Counted from the first letter of the stretch, positions 1 through 8,469 are shown. The stretch: 64,000 nt of DNA from BOG-908 sp965198915 (GCA_965198915.1 CBDAQC010000006.1:496001-560000); one strand, 5' to 3'. Translations and numbers: made by a program. Notes: generated by a model from the sequence alone, not told the origin.

Positions 1-238
1 GCACCGCTTCGGCGTCAGCCGTCCAGACGACGAGGGTGACGCCGCGCCCGAACGGATAGGCGGGGGCGTCCGGGCCGGCGGCTACGCCCTCGCGTATTTC
101 GATGGCCACGCCGTCACGTTCCAGCTCGGCGCGGCGGGCTTCCGGGGCGTAGCGCATGGTGGTGAAGCCAAGCACGTCCGTATAGAAGCGCAACGACCGG
201 GCAAAGCCGGTGCAGGCGAGCCTTACCTGCAGGGTCAC
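1..238 (-). CDS. VOC/glyoxalase-like protein, 3' end outside window
   Basis: The reverse strand encodes the N-terminal 79 or so residues of a vicinal-oxygen-chelate fold protein: an opening beta strand, then a helix containing RSLRFYTDVLGF, which is typical of the first VOC half-module, and later strands. The start is a GTG at 236-238 that overlaps the TGA of the upstream exported-protein gene as GTGA, so translation is probably coupled. Substrate cannot be inferred; members include glyoxalases, dioxygenases and resistance proteins. The gene runs off the left end of the window. Confidence 0.75.
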   Translation of the reverse strand, partial: MTLQVRLACTGFARSLRFYTDVLGFTTMRYAPEARRAELERDGVAIEIREGVAAGPDAPAYPFGRGVTLVVWTADAEAV

Positions 239-768
239 TTGGGAACCAGGGTCAGCACCGCTTCCGGGGCCGGCGTCTCCGTCGAGACCAGGATGTGCAT
301 CTGGTGGCCGACGAGCGTCAGGCCGTAGGCGGTCTGGGTCACGCCCGGCCTGCTCTTGGGCGGCGGGCCGCCGGCCGGGGTCAGGGCCACGCCGTTCTCG
401 CGCGCCGCCTGGTTCAGCACGGCGAGCACCTTGGCGCCGTCGGCGTGTTCGGCCACCGCCTCGCAGCTGCCGTCGTCAAGCGAGACGAGGGCGAGCTTGG
501 TGGTCTGGTAGCTGGTGTCGAACACCTGGCCGGCCCGGCCGGCCAGGAAGGCGGTCTCCGCCTGTGGCGGCATGCGCGGCGCTTTCTGCTCCTGCAGGAA
601 GCCGCGCAGGGCGGCCAGGTCGCCGGCGAAGTTCAGGCAGGTGGCGCTGAACAGGCCCACCACCTGTTCCGCCCCGTCCCCACCGCCCTGGGGGGCCTGG
701 GCAGAGGCCGGCGCAATGGCCAGCAGGCCGCAAGCCAGGGCAGCGGGCACAAGAACGGACAGACGCAT
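235..768 (-). CDS. Exported hypothetical protein
   Basis: A 177-residue protein with a clear Sec signal peptide: a basic start, a hydrophobic core over residues 4-19 and an ASA-Q type cleavage site near residue 23. The mature part is a small soluble domain with two Cys residues (CLN near 44 and SCEA near 103) that could form a disulfide, and a C-terminal stretch HILVSTETPAPEAVLTLVPK. It probably acts in the periplasm. I do not recognise the family with certainty. It is translationally coupled to the VOC gene downstream through a GTGA overlap. Confidence 0.65.
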   Translation of the reverse strand: MRLSVLVPAALACGLLAIAPASAQAPQGGGDGAEQVVGLFSATCLNFAGDLAALRGFLQEQKAPRMPPQAETAFLAGRAGQVFDTSYQTTKLALVSLDDGSCEAVAEHADGAKVLAVLNQAARENGVALTPAGGPPPKSRPGVTQTAYGLTLVGHQMHILVSTETPAPEAVLTLVPK

Positions 769-962
769 GGAAAGCTCTCCTTGGCAGGCAGGGTCGCATG
801 GGATGGGCGCTGCCGGGTTTGCGGGGGTATTAAACCGGCTTTAGGTGACGATTGGTGGCGTATTGGGGCGAAACTGTGACTTGAGCGCGCCGGGCGAGGC
901 AGGAAGGCCTCATCCGCTAAAACAAGCCGCGCCGCGGGAGAGCACTGGGGCGGATGTCACCC

Positions 963-1736
963 CTACCCCCGCAGCTCCATCTGGATGGGCCCGTCACGGC
1001 GGCCATGGGTGAACTGGTCCACCATAGGGTTGCCGCTGTCCAGCAGGTGGGCGGCTTCACCTTGCCAGACCAGGCGGCCGCCGAACAGCATGGCGGCGCG
1101 GTCACCTATCCGCGCGGCGCTAGCCATGTCGTGTGTGATGGCGAGAGCCGTGCTGCCGAGGCGGCGCACGCAATCGGTGATCAGCCCGTCGATGATGGCG
1201 CCCATAATGGGGTCGAGGCCGGTGGTCGGCTCGTCGAAGAACAGGATGCGTCCGCCGCCGGCGATGGCGCGGGCCAGACCCACGCGCTTCTGCATGCCGC
1301 CGGAGAGCTCGGCGGGGTACAGCGCGCCCACGCCAGGCGCCAAGCCGACCTGGGCCAGCATTTCGGAGGCGCGCATGCGGGCCTGGGCGCGGCTGACCTG
1401 GTTTTGTGCCAGCAGACCGAAGGCCACGTTCTCCCAGACCGGCAGGCTGTCGAACAGCGCGCCGTTCTGGAACAGCATGCCGATCTGGGCGCGTGCCGCC
1501 TCTCGCGCCTTGTCGTCGAGGCTGGCGAGGTCCTGGCCGTCTATCTCGATCGTGCCGGAATCGGGCGTGACCAGGCCTAGGATGCATTTCAGCAGCACGG
1601 ATTTGCCGGAGCCGGAGCCGCCGATGACCACCATCGAGGTGCCGGGCGCGATGTCGAGGTCTATGCCGTCCAGCACCTGCTTCTCGCCGAACGCCTTGCG
1701 CAGGCCGCGAATGCGTATCTTCGGTGTTTCGGTCAT
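963..1736 (-). CDS. mlaF: MlaF-type lipid transport ABC ATPase
   Basis: A 257-residue ABC ATPase of the MlaF/Ttg2A/MKL group, which powers phospholipid movement between the inner membrane and periplasm. Visible motifs are Walker A GGSGSGKS (39-46), Q-loop Gln90, signature LSGGM (144-148), Walker B ILFFDEP (164-170) and switch His202. Its start overlaps the stop of the MlaE-like permease gene as ATGA, so the two are co-translated. No MlaD, MlaC or MlaB gene follows, since the next gene downstream encodes an unrelated exported protein. The substrate-binding partner must therefore be elsewhere, or this is a reduced system. Confidence 0.9.
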   Translation of the reverse strand: MTETPKIRIRGLRKAFGEKQVLDGIDLDIAPGTSMVVIGGSGSGKSVLLKCILGLVTPDSGTIEIDGQDLASLDDKAREAARAQIGMLFQNGALFDSLPVWENVAFGLLAQNQVSRAQARMRASEMLAQVGLAPGVGALYPAELSGGMQKRVGLARAIAGGGRILFFDEPTTGLDPIMGAIIDGLITDCVRRLGSTALAITHDMASAARIGDRAAMLFGGRLVWQGEAAHLLDSGNPMVDQFTHGRRDGPIQMELRG

Positions 1737-2506
1737 CGGGAGAAGAACAGTTCGGTCAGCACGTAGTCGAAGGCGAGGATTAGTATGCTGGCGGAGACCA
1801 CGGCGGAGGTGGTGGCGGCCCCCACGCCCTGCGCGCCGCCGCGGCTGTTATAGCCGTAGAAGCAGCCCATCAGGCTGACGATGACGCCGAAGACGGCGGC
1901 TTTCACCACACTGAGGACCACGTCCGCCGTGTTCAGGAAGTTGACCGTGTTGGTGATATAGGTGTGCGGATCGAAGCCGAGCTTGGCGGTGGCCACCAGG
2001 AAGCCGCCGCCCACGCCCAGCACGTCGGCCACCAGCACCAGCAGCGGCAGGGCCAGCAGGCCGGCGAGCAGACGGGGGGCGACCAGGTATTTCATCGGGT
2101 CGGTGGACAGGGTGCGCAGCGCGTCGATCTGGTCGGTGACGCGCATGGTGCCGAGTTCGGCAGCCATGGCCGCGCCGACGCGGCCGGCGACCATGAGGCC
2201 GGCCAGCACGGGGGCCAGCTCGCGCACCACCGATATGAGCACGATGTTGGCGATGGCGCTGGTGGCGCCATAGCGGGAGAAGCCGGTGTAGCTCTGCAGT
2301 GCTATCACCATGCCGGAGAAGATAGCGGTGAGCGCCACCACGGGCAGGCTGAAATAGGCGTAGTCGATGAAGCTGCGCAGGAACAGGCGGCCGTAGAAAG
2401 GCGGGCGGATCAGGTGGGAGATGCCGGACAGGCCGAACAGGACCATCGCACCTGCGCCGCCCAGGAGAGTCAGGACGTTCCGGCCTAGGGCGCCGATGGG
2501 ATTCAT
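1733..2506 (-). CDS. mlaE: MlaE-type ABC transporter permease
   Basis: Integral membrane permease of the MlaE/YrbE family, about 257 residues from the ATG at 2504-2506. The protein begins MNPIGALGRNVLTLLGGAG and has five or so hydrophobic segments. The family hallmark region is present, with VGAAMAAELGTMRVTDQIDAL and the following LRTLSTDPMKYLVAPR. It pairs with the ATPase gene that overlaps its 3' end. A longer reading frame extends upstream to 2599 but runs through a dispersed hairpin repeat, so I chose the internal ATG. The repeat sits only a few bases before this start. Confidence 0.9.
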   Translation of the reverse strand: MNPIGALGRNVLTLLGGAGAMVLFGLSGISHLIRPPFYGRLFLRSFIDYAYFSLPVVALTAIFSGMVIALQSYTGFSRYGATSAIANIVLISVVRELAPVLAGLMVAGRVGAAMAAELGTMRVTDQIDALRTLSTDPMKYLVAPRLLAGLLALPLLVLVADVLGVGGGFLVATAKLGFDPHTYITNTVNFLNTADVVLSVVKAAVFGVIVSLMGCFYGYNSRGGAQGVGAATTSAVVSASILILAFDYVLTELFFSR

Positions 2507-2511
2507 AGGGG

Positions 2512-2575
2512 AGGAAGGCCTTCTTTTCTGAAGAAAAGAAGCAATAGACTTTTGCTCCCTGTCGGCGAGCCTGCT
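2512..2575 (+). repeat. Two-hairpin dispersed repeat, copy 1
   Basis: Stem GCCTTCTTTT/AAAAGAAG with a short loop, followed by a second imperfect hairpin ending CTTTTGC and the tail CTCCCTGTCGGCGA. The GGCCTTC end faces the mlaE start 6 bases away. Confidence 0.8.
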
Positions 2576-2600
2576 GCCGGCGTGCGATAGCGGGGCCAAT

Positions 2601-2640
2601 TTCTGGTTCTTTTATGCAAAAAAGAACTGCTTTCCTGCTG
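2601..2640 (-). repeat. Two-hairpin dispersed repeat, copy 2 (variant stem)
   Basis: In the minus orientation it reads AAAGCAGTTCTTTT, a loop, then AAAAGAACC. The stem is GTTCTTTT/AAAAGAAC, a paired change compared with copy 1. Its gene-facing end is 3 bases from the stop codon of the alanine racemase gene, and it points towards copy 1. Confidence 0.6.
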
Positions 2641-2642
2641 GC

Positions 2643-3734
2643 TCAAAGTGCCGCGTACACGCGGCCGCCGCGGGGCTTCAGCGAGGTGAGCACCTCGTAG
2701 CCGTTGGTGCCTGCCCACTCGGCCACCTCGTCCGGCGGCACCGCGGGGCCGATCAGCTCCAGCTCGTCGCCCTGGCGCAGGCCTGGGTGGTCGGTCGCAT
2801 CGAAGGTGGCCAGGTCCATGGAGACACGCCCTATCAGCGGAAGGCGGGCAGCGTCAAAGCCTGGGCGGCAGATGGCGGCCTCGGCGCGGTTGGAAAGCGC
2901 GCGGTGGTAGCCGTCCGCGTAGCCGGCGGACACGGTTGCGACCATGGTGGGGCGCCGGGCGGTCCAGATGGCGTTGTAGCCGACGGAGGCGCCTGCTGGG
3001 ATACGGCGAAGCTGCAGGATGGGCGCGGTCAGGCGCAGCACGGGGCGCATCGGGTTCGGTTGTGCCGGGGTTGGGTTGATGCCGTAGACCGCGGCGCCCG
3101 GGCGGGCGAGGTGGGAGACGAATGCCTGGCCCAGAAACAGGCCGGAGGAGTTTGCCAGGCTGAGGGGGATCGCGGCGAGCGCGCCGCTTGCCGCACGGCG
3201 CAGGTCGTCGGCCTGGCGGAGGTTGCCGGGATCGCTCTGCTGCTCCGCGCTGGCGAGGTGCGTCATGATGAAGCCGACCTCCAGGCCGGCGAGCGCCGAA
3301 GGGTCGGCCTGCAGGGCGGCGGCATCTTCCGGGGTGAGGCCCAGCCGGTTCATGCCGGTGTCCACGTGGATCATCGCCGGCAGCCGGCCTGCCTGGGCAG
3401 CCGCGCAGGCGGCATAGGCGTCGATCTCCTCCAGGTTGCCGAGCACGGGGGTCAAACGCTGGGCGAGATAGGTTCGGGCCTGGCCCGGGAAGAAGCCGTT
3501 CAGGATGGCGATGACGGCGTCGGGCGGCAGCAGAGGACGCAGGGCGGCACCTTCCTGCGGGTAGGCCACGAAGAAATGGCGCGCGCCTTCGTCATACAGT
3601 CGTGGGGCGACACGAGCGGCGCCCAGGCCATAGGCGTCCGCCTTGACGATCGCGGCTACGGGCTGGGCGTGCTTCGCTGCCAATTGGCGCCAGTTGGCGG
3701 CGATAGCGTCCAGGTCGACTGTGAGGGTCGTCAT
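2643..3734 (-). CDS. alr: Alanine racemase
   Basis: PLP-dependent enzyme that interconverts L- and D-alanine for peptidoglycan. The 363-residue protein starts MTTLTVDLDAIAANWRQL and carries the PLP lysine in the motif AAIVKADAYGLG (Lys31). The second catalytic residue is the tyrosine of ASVGYNAIW (about residue 253). The C-terminal motif GRVSMDLATFD matches the family barrel and beta domains, and the length is normal. I chose the ATG at 3732-3734 because the in-frame extension to 3824 has no family similarity. A hairpin repeat lies 3 bases after the stop codon. Confidence 0.95.
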   Translation of the reverse strand: MTTLTVDLDAIAANWRQLAAKHAQPVAAIVKADAYGLGAARVAPRLYDEGARHFFVAYPQEGAALRPLLPPDAVIAILNGFFPGQARTYLAQRLTPVLGNLEEIDAYAACAAAQAGRLPAMIHVDTGMNRLGLTPEDAAALQADPSALAGLEVGFIMTHLASAEQQSDPGNLRQADDLRRAASGALAAIPLSLANSSGLFLGQAFVSHLARPGAAVYGINPTPAQPNPMRPVLRLTAPILQLRRIPAGASVGYNAIWTARRPTMVATVSAGYADGYHRALSNRAEAAICRPGFDAARLPLIGRVSMDLATFDATDHPGLRQGDELELIGPAVPPDEVAEWAGTNGYEVLTSLKPRGGRVYAAL

Positions 3735-3854
3735 TCGGAGGAAACGGACAGCCTTCTGTCTTAAACGGCGCAGGTGGGTGCTGATGCTGTGCCTGGAACA
3801 CGGTAGCTGGCGCCGCCGATGCACATGCCTGCAGCCCGGCGGGGGTGGTTTGGT

Positions 3855-4337
3855 TCAGGCAGCCAGGGAGGCCGCCACCTTCGCGTCCAGCGATTCCGGC
3901 TTGGTTGTCGGCGGGAAGCGGTCGAGCACGGTGCCGTCCCGGCCGATCAGAAACTTGGTGAAGTTCCATTTGATGGCGCCACCGAGGAAGCCGGTCTTCT
4001 CCGATTTCAGCCAGGCCCAGAGGGGATGAGCGTTTGCACCATTGACCTCGACCTTGGCGAACATGGGAAAGCTCACATCGTATTTCGTGCTGCAGAAGCT
4101 GGCGATCTCGGCGGCGTCGCCCGGCTCCTGATGGCCGAACTGGTCACAGGGGAAACCCAGTACGGCGAAGCCCTGGTCGGCATATTTCTTCTGCAACGCT
4201 TCCAGGCCGCCATATTGCGGCGTGAAGCCGCATTTGCTCGCCGTGTTGACGATCAGGAGGACCTTGCCGCGGAAGGCCTCCAGGCTGGTAGCGGCGCCGT
4301 CCAGGGTGGTGGCGGTGAAATCGTATATGGCGGTCAT
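3855..4337 (-). CDS. Glutathione peroxidase-family thiol peroxidase
   Basis: A 160-residue protein of the glutathione peroxidase (BtuE-like) family that reduces hydrogen or lipid peroxides. The peroxidatic Cys is Cys36 in NTASKCGFTPQY, with the catalytic Gln in the second motif GFPCDQFGHQEPG and the Trp/Asn in IKWNFTKFLIG. It has Cys rather than selenocysteine, as usual in bacteria. The extra Cys in GFPCDQF could serve as a resolving residue, which would favour thioredoxin over glutathione. The start is the ATG at 4335-4337; upstream lies a hairpin repeat. Confidence 0.93.
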   Translation of the reverse strand: MTAIYDFTATTLDGAATSLEAFRGKVLLIVNTASKCGFTPQYGGLEALQKKYADQGFAVLGFPCDQFGHQEPGDAAEIASFCSTKYDVSFPMFAKVEVNGANAHPLWAWLKSEKTGFLGGAIKWNFTKFLIGRDGTVLDRFPPTTKPESLDAKVAASLAA

Positions 4338-4370
4338 CTTGCGTCTCCCCAGGACATCGGGGGACAGATG

Positions 4371-4412
4371 AAAGCGCCTCTTCTCTGAAAAAAAGAAGCG
4401 AAAACTCCGGAT
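4371..4412 (+). repeat. Two-hairpin dispersed repeat, copy 3 (short)
   Basis: Stem CCTCTTCT/AAAAGAAG with a GAA-containing loop, then GCGAAAACTCCGG. The second hairpin is degenerate. Lies 34 bases upstream of the glutathione peroxidase start, with its gene-facing end towards that start. Confidence 0.6.
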
Positions 4413-4486
4413 GCGGCGCGGGTCAGACGCTGCTGGCCGAAGCGGAGGCCGTCGCCTGGAGTGACGGGTGGGGCCGCGAGGCAAAG

Positions 4487-4520
4487 CCTCCCGGGTGCCG
4501 CATGGCGAGCGCCCGGGAGG
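4487..4520 (-). terminator. Hairpin after the GlsB-like gene
   Basis: Inverted repeat CCTCCCGGGTGC / GCGCCCGGGAGG (12 bp, one wobble) with a 10-base loop, 13 bases after the stop of the GlsB-like gene. On the minus strand it is followed only by CTTTG, so it may be a weak intrinsic terminator or an mRNA 3' end stabiliser. Confidence 0.55.
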
Positions 4521-4532
4521 AATGTTTGCTGA

Positions 4533-4796
4533 TCAGTATGTGGCCGCGCGCCGGCCGAACAGCGCGTGGTAGACTACGAGCACGACAACCGCCCCGATCA
4601 CGGCCACGAACATGCTGTACAGGTTGAAGCCGGTGATCGGCGTGGCACCCAAGGTGGAGAACAGCCAGCCCCCGACCATGGCACCGATGATGCCGAGGAC
4701 GATGTCCAGCAGGACACCGGCGCCGGTGTGGTTGACGATCTTGCTTGCGATGAAGCCGGCGATGAGGCCCAAGACGAGCCAGGCGATGATACCCAT
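4533..4796 (-). CDS. GlsB/YeaQ/YmgE family membrane protein
   Basis: A small 87-residue inner-membrane protein of the transglycosylase-associated (PF04226-type) family. It starts MGIIAWLVLGLIAGFIASKI and has three hydrophobic helices separated by glycine-rich turns (GIIGAMVGGWL, VIGAVVVLVVYHALFG). The family is stress-inducible in many bacteria, but its molecular role is not established. The ATG at 4794-4796 is followed directly by the family-typical first helix. A hairpin follows the stop. Confidence 0.9.
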   Translation of the reverse strand: MGIIAWLVLGLIAGFIASKIVNHTGAGVLLDIVLGIIGAMVGGWLFSTLGATPITGFNLYSMFVAVIGAVVVLVVYHALFGRRAATY

Positions 4797-4874
4797 GGGA
4801 AAGCTCCTGAAGCGTGGTGACGCTTCCAGCAACGGCGGGCTTGGGGGCGGGTTTCGCGAAAGTTACGTAACGAA

Positions 4875-5780
4875 TCAGCCTTCTGCGCTGTCCGGCGTGA
4901 GGTGACGTTTCAGGAAAGCGGCGGCGGCTTGCATGGACTGCCGCGCCTCGGGGACGAACTGGGCCAGTTGCCAGACATGGGGGACGACCGGCCAGACGCG
5001 CAGTTCCACTTCCCCGCCGGCGGCACGGGCGTGTTCGGCCAGGCGGGTGCTGTCATCGCGCAGGATCTCGCGGTCACCGACATGGATCAGCAGCGGCGGC
5101 AGGCCGTGCAGATCCGCGTAATGCGGCGAGGCGATCGGGTTCTCGGGCGAGGCGCCGCCGAGATAGGTTTCGCCGCCGCGCACCAGGCCTGGCGCCCAGA
5201 ACATGGCATCCCGTTTGGCATTGCTGACGACCGATGGCCCGGTGCCGGCGAGGTCCGTCCACGGAGAGAACAGCGCCGCGGCGGCGGGTTGCGGACGCGA
5301 TTTGTCGCGCAGCGTGAGCATCAGCGCGAGGCTCAGGCCGCCACCCGCGGAGTCGCCGGAGACGGTCAGGCTTCCGGGCGCGTGTCCCAGGTCGAGCAGG
5401 CCCTGCCAGGCGGCTTCCGCGTCCTCGACCGCGGCAGGGAACGGGTTTTCCGGTGCCAGGCGGTAGTCGGGGACGAATACCTCGAAGCCGTGTTTCGCAT
5501 AGGTGCCGCTGAACGGGCGGTGTGTGCGCGGCGAACAGGCGAAATAGCCGCCGCCATGCAGATAGAGGAGCGTGGCGGCTGGCTGTGCGCCGTCGGCCCG
5601 CGCCCACTCGCCCTTTATGCCGCCGACCGTGCCGGGTGTGAACATGACTCCTTTTGGTGGCGGGAGGGAACCGCCTTCCATGGTACGGCGCACGGCGATC
5701 ACGTCGGAGACGCCCTTCATCTTCGGCTTTATCTGGGTGCGGACCATAAAATCCAGAAAGTGAGCTTGCAGGCTTGCCAT
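4875..5780 (-). CDS. Alpha/beta hydrolase, hormone-sensitive-lipase type
   Basis: A 301-residue esterase/lipase of family IV. Oxyanion-hole motif HGGGYF (75-80), nucleophile elbow GDSAGG (Ser144), an acid residue likely in HVGDREILRDD and the catalytic His in WPVVPHVWQL. No signal peptide is present, so it is cytosolic. The ATG at 5778-5780 lies one base from the stop codon of the SDR gene upstream, so the two form an operon. The pair could act on the same lipid or ester, but substrate is unknown. Confidence 0.9.
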   Translation of the reverse strand: MASLQAHFLDFMVRTQIKPKMKGVSDVIAVRRTMEGGSLPPPKGVMFTPGTVGGIKGEWARADGAQPAATLLYLHGGGYFACSPRTHRPFSGTYAKHGFEVFVPDYRLAPENPFPAAVEDAEAAWQGLLDLGHAPGSLTVSGDSAGGGLSLALMLTLRDKSRPQPAAAALFSPWTDLAGTGPSVVSNAKRDAMFWAPGLVRGGETYLGGASPENPIASPHYADLHGLPPLLIHVGDREILRDDSTRLAEHARAAGGEVELRVWPVVPHVWQLAQFVPEARQSMQAAAAFLKRHLTPDSAEG

Positions 5781-5781
5781 G

Positions 5782-6624
5782 TCAGTTCGCTGTCCTGTTG
5801 GCGTTGGCGACGCTGCCGCTCTGCCGCTTGATGTATTTCCAGTACGTGACGGGGAACAGGCGCTGCAGGCGTTCGGCCATGCGGGCGTCACCGCCTATCA
5901 GCAGGCGGGGCGCACGGGCCTCGATGGCGCGCGCGATCTGCTCGGCGGCGTCTTCCGGCGCGGTGCGCAGAAGCTTGTTGAACTCCTGCATCTGGGCGCG
6001 GGCTTCCGCGGGATCGATGCCCTGCGGGATTCGGGCGCTGTTGGCGATCTCCGTCCGTATGCCGCCGGGGTGGACGACGGTGAGCGAGACGGCGCTTCCT
6101 TCCAGCTCGTGGCGCAGCGATTCGGAGAAGCCGCGCAGCGCGAATTTGGCGGCGCAATACGCGGCCTGGCCGGGCGGTGCTATGATACCGAACAGGCTGG
6201 AGATGTTGACGATGTGGGCCGCCTTCTCACGGGTGAGCACATACATGAACGCTTTTGTAAGCCGAACCGGCGCCCAAAAATTTATGTCGAACAGCCATTC
6301 GAAATCGGTGAGCGCCACGTCGGCGAAATCACCGGCAAGGGCTACGCCGGCGTTGTTGACGAGCACGGTGACGCGGTCGTGCTTGGCAAGGACAGCTTCG
6401 GGCAGCGCATCGAGGGCCACGCGGTCCGCGACGTCGAGCACATGGGTGCTGACGGTGACGCCGGCCGCGCGCGCGATGGCCGCCACCGCTTCCAGCCCGG
6501 CTTCGTTGCGATCCGCCAGTGCCAGGTTGGCGCCGCGTTTCGCGAGGTTGGCGGCGAGGGCGGCGCCTATGCCGCTGGCCGCACCAGTGATGACGGCTGT
6601 TCCGCCGCGCAGGGAGAATGGCAT
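5782..6624 (-). CDS. Short-chain dehydrogenase/reductase
   Basis: A 280-residue classical SDR. The Rossmann motif TGAASGIG is at 13-20, the structural motif NNAG follows in VLVNNAGVALAG, and the active site includes Ser in the IVNISSLFG segment and Tyr/Lys in AAYCAAK. An acidic residue in ALADRNEAG suggests NAD(H) rather than NADP(H) preference, which is an inference. The C-terminus is long and basic. It is the first gene of a two-gene unit with the esterase. Confidence 0.9.
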   Translation of the reverse strand: MPFSLRGGTAVITGAASGIGAALAANLAKRGANLALADRNEAGLEAVAAIARAAGVTVSTHVLDVADRVALDALPEAVLAKHDRVTVLVNNAGVALAGDFADVALTDFEWLFDINFWAPVRLTKAFMYVLTREKAAHIVNISSLFGIIAPPGQAAYCAAKFALRGFSESLRHELEGSAVSLTVVHPGGIRTEIANSARIPQGIDPAEARAQMQEFNKLLRTAPEDAAEQIARAIEARAPRLLIGGDARMAERLQRLFPVTYWKYIKRQSGSVANANRTAN

Positions 6625-6869
6625 TGGGACCTTCCGCTCGGTGACGCGGTTGGCGTGGTAGGAGTTTTACGGGCGTTCCGGAAGCGAGGACGCGGTCTTT
6701 TCGAAAAAAGAGCTGATTTTAACTTCGCGCCGGCGTCCGGGCCCACCACCCAATAAGGCTCCGTCCAAACATCGGTCGACCGGCAGGCGTGGTGACGGCT
6801 TCGCCCGTCAGCCATCTCCCAGCCTTCCAAGGCCGCCGTCGGGCCTCGGGGACCTCTAGCTCCTGTCCG
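6625..6869. other. Intergenic region between ccrM and the SDR gene
   Basis: No gene is supported. It contains a poor hairpin-repeat relative at about 6693-6715 (GGTCTTTTCGAAAAAAGAG) and a 6-bp hairpin TGACGG/CCGTCA at about 6791-6808 without a T-tract. Nothing else stands out. Confidence 0.4.
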
Positions 6870-7937
6870 TCACCGGCTACGAAGTGTGTCTATCAGCACC
6901 AGCGCTCCATCCCGCTCGAAATGCCAGAACGTCCAGCCATTGCAGCTGGGAGCGTTCTGTACTGCCGAGCCTACCTGATGAATGGACCCGCGATGCGGGC
7001 CGCAGGAGAGCGTACCGTCGGCCATGACGGTGGCGGCGACCCGGCGTTGACGATCGGTGAGTATGGCGCCCGGGGCGATCAGCGCGCGTTCCACAAGGCT
7101 GCCGAAGGAGACCCGCGGCGCGTCACGCCGGCTGGGTGTGGCTTCCATCGCCTCGGGCGCCGCGGGTTTAATCCGCCGTATGCGGCCCCAGGCAGCTTCC
7201 ACATAGGCAGGGTGGCGCTCGATGCCCACGAAATGGCGGTGCAGGCGCTTGGCCACCGCCGCCGAGGTGCCGCTGCCCAGGAACGGGTCCAGGATCACGT
7301 CTCCGGACATGGTGCTGGCAAGCAGGATGCGGTGCAGCAGGGCTTCGGGCTTCTGGGTGGGGTGCAGCTTGAGGCCGTGCGCGTTGCGCAGCCGTTCCTC
7401 GCCGGTGCAGAGCGGAATCAGCCAGTCGCTGCGCATCTGCAGGTCGTCGTTCAGCGCCTTCATCGCCGCGTAATTGAAACGGTAGCGGCTGTCCTGCTGG
7501 CGGGCGGCCCAGATCAGCGTCTCGTGGGCGTTGGTGAAGCGGCGGCCGCGGAAATTCGGCATCGGGTTGGATTTGCGCCAGATCACGTCGTTGAGGATCC
7601 AGAACCCGAGGTCCTGCAGGATGGCGCCGATGCGAAAGATGTTGTGGTAGCTGCCGATTACCCAGAGCGTACCGTCCTTGCGCAGCAGGCGGCGGACCTC
7701 GGTCAGCCAGAGGCGGGTGAAAGCGTCGTAGGCCGCGAAATCGGTGAACTGGTCCCAATCGTCGTCCACGCCGTCGACCAGGCTGTCATCGGGGCGTCGT
7801 AGCTCGCCACGCAATTGCAGGTTGTAGGGCGGGTCGGCGAACACGCAATGGACCGACGCGGTGGGGAGCATGCGCATCATCTCCACACAGTCGCCGCGCA
7901 AGATCTGGTCGAGGGGCAGGTCGCGGGAGATGTCCAA
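6870..7937 (-). CDS. ccrM: Cell-cycle DNA adenine methyltransferase CcrM
   Basis: A 355-residue beta-class N6-adenine methyltransferase that would methylate GANTC. The catalytic motif DPPY is at 35-38, the target region follows, and the SAM motif DPFLGSGTSAAVAKRL comes later, which is the beta-class order. The C-terminal 100 residues (from about 250) match the extra DNA-reading domain of CcrM, ending CNGWTFWHFERDGALVLIDTLR. CcrM is a solitary, cell-cycle-controlled enzyme in alphaproteobacteria, and no restriction gene is nearby. A GcrA-like protein, a possible reader of GANTC methylation, is encoded in the phage cluster at 35.4-35.7 kb. Confidence 0.95.
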   Translation of the reverse strand: MDISRDLPLDQILRGDCVEMMRMLPTASVHCVFADPPYNLQLRGELRRPDDSLVDGVDDDWDQFTDFAAYDAFTRLWLTEVRRLLRKDGTLWVIGSYHNIFRIGAILQDLGFWILNDVIWRKSNPMPNFRGRRFTNAHETLIWAARQQDSRYRFNYAAMKALNDDLQMRSDWLIPLCTGEERLRNAHGLKLHPTQKPEALLHRILLASTMSGDVILDPFLGSGTSAAVAKRLHRHFVGIERHPAYVEAAWGRIRRIKPAAPEAMEATPSRRDAPRVSFGSLVERALIAPGAILTDRQRRVAATVMADGTLSCGPHRGSIHQVGSAVQNAPSCNGWTFWHFERDGALVLIDTLRSR

Positions 7938-8024
7938 AGCCTTGGGGTGGATCCGACGGGAAGCGCGGACAGTGAAGATCGCCCCGCATCCGCGTCAACC
8001 GCATCCGGCTCCGGTGTTGCGCAG

Positions 8025-8258
8025 TCACATCATGGGTGCCGTACGCACGCCGCTGGCGTCTGCCAGCACGCAGAACATGCGTCCGCCGTCGCGGGCGGAG
8101 ACCAGGAGCATGTCGCCGCCGGCAAGCATGTCGCCCGCATCATCGAAGAAACCCGGTGCGGCTACGCAGGACTGGTCGTCAGCGCCGGTCTTGTAGAGCC
8201 AGAGCGTGAAGCCGCTGGCGTAAGCGAGGACGGAAAGGTTGCGCAGCGAGAAAGCCAT
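8025..8258 (-). CDS. Small conserved hypothetical protein
   Basis: A 77-residue protein starting MAFSLRNLSVLAYASGFTLW. It has aromatic beta-rich segments (SGFTLWLYKT, GDMLLVSARDGG) and no membrane helix or signal peptide. I recall similar short domains in Acetobacteraceae, where they also occur at the ends of tail-fibre-like proteins, but I cannot assign a function. The ATG at 8256-8258 is preceded by AAAAGGATCG. That ribosome site follows directly on the T-run of an intrinsic terminator, so expression may depend on readthrough. Confidence 0.6.
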   Translation of the reverse strand: MAFSLRNLSVLAYASGFTLWLYKTGADDQSCVAAPGFFDDAGDMLAGGDMLLVSARDGGRMFCVLADASGVRTAPMM

Positions 8259-8278
8259 CGGGCGATCCTTTTCAGAAA

Positions 8279-8309
8279 CAAAAAAGGCCGCCCCCTTTCT
8301 GGGAGCGGC
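8279..8309 (-). terminator. Leader intrinsic terminator before the 77-residue gene
   Basis: On the minus strand the stem GCCGCTCCC/GGGGGCGGC (9 pairs, one wobble, small loop) is followed by CTTTTTTG. It lies between a promoter-like sequence and the ATG at 8258. Confidence 0.75.
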
Positions 8310-8336
8310 GGTGCTGGGATGAGGTGCCATCGACGA

Positions 8337-8366
8337 AGCGTATCGACGAAGTCAGGGGTAGGTCAA
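8337..8366 (-). promoter_or_regulatory. Sigma70-like promoter for the small gene
   Basis: On the minus strand: -35 TTGACC (8361-8366), 18-base spacer, -10 TACGCT (8337-8342). Transcription would begin about 20 bases before the leader terminator. Confidence 0.5.
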
Positions 8367-8469
8367 GGACTGTTTTCCTATGGCGTGTAGTCGCGGGTAG
8401 CCCGTGATGGACCATGGCTGTGGCTTTGCGAGCAGCGGTCTGAAGAGCGCAGCCGAGCGCCTCCCAACT

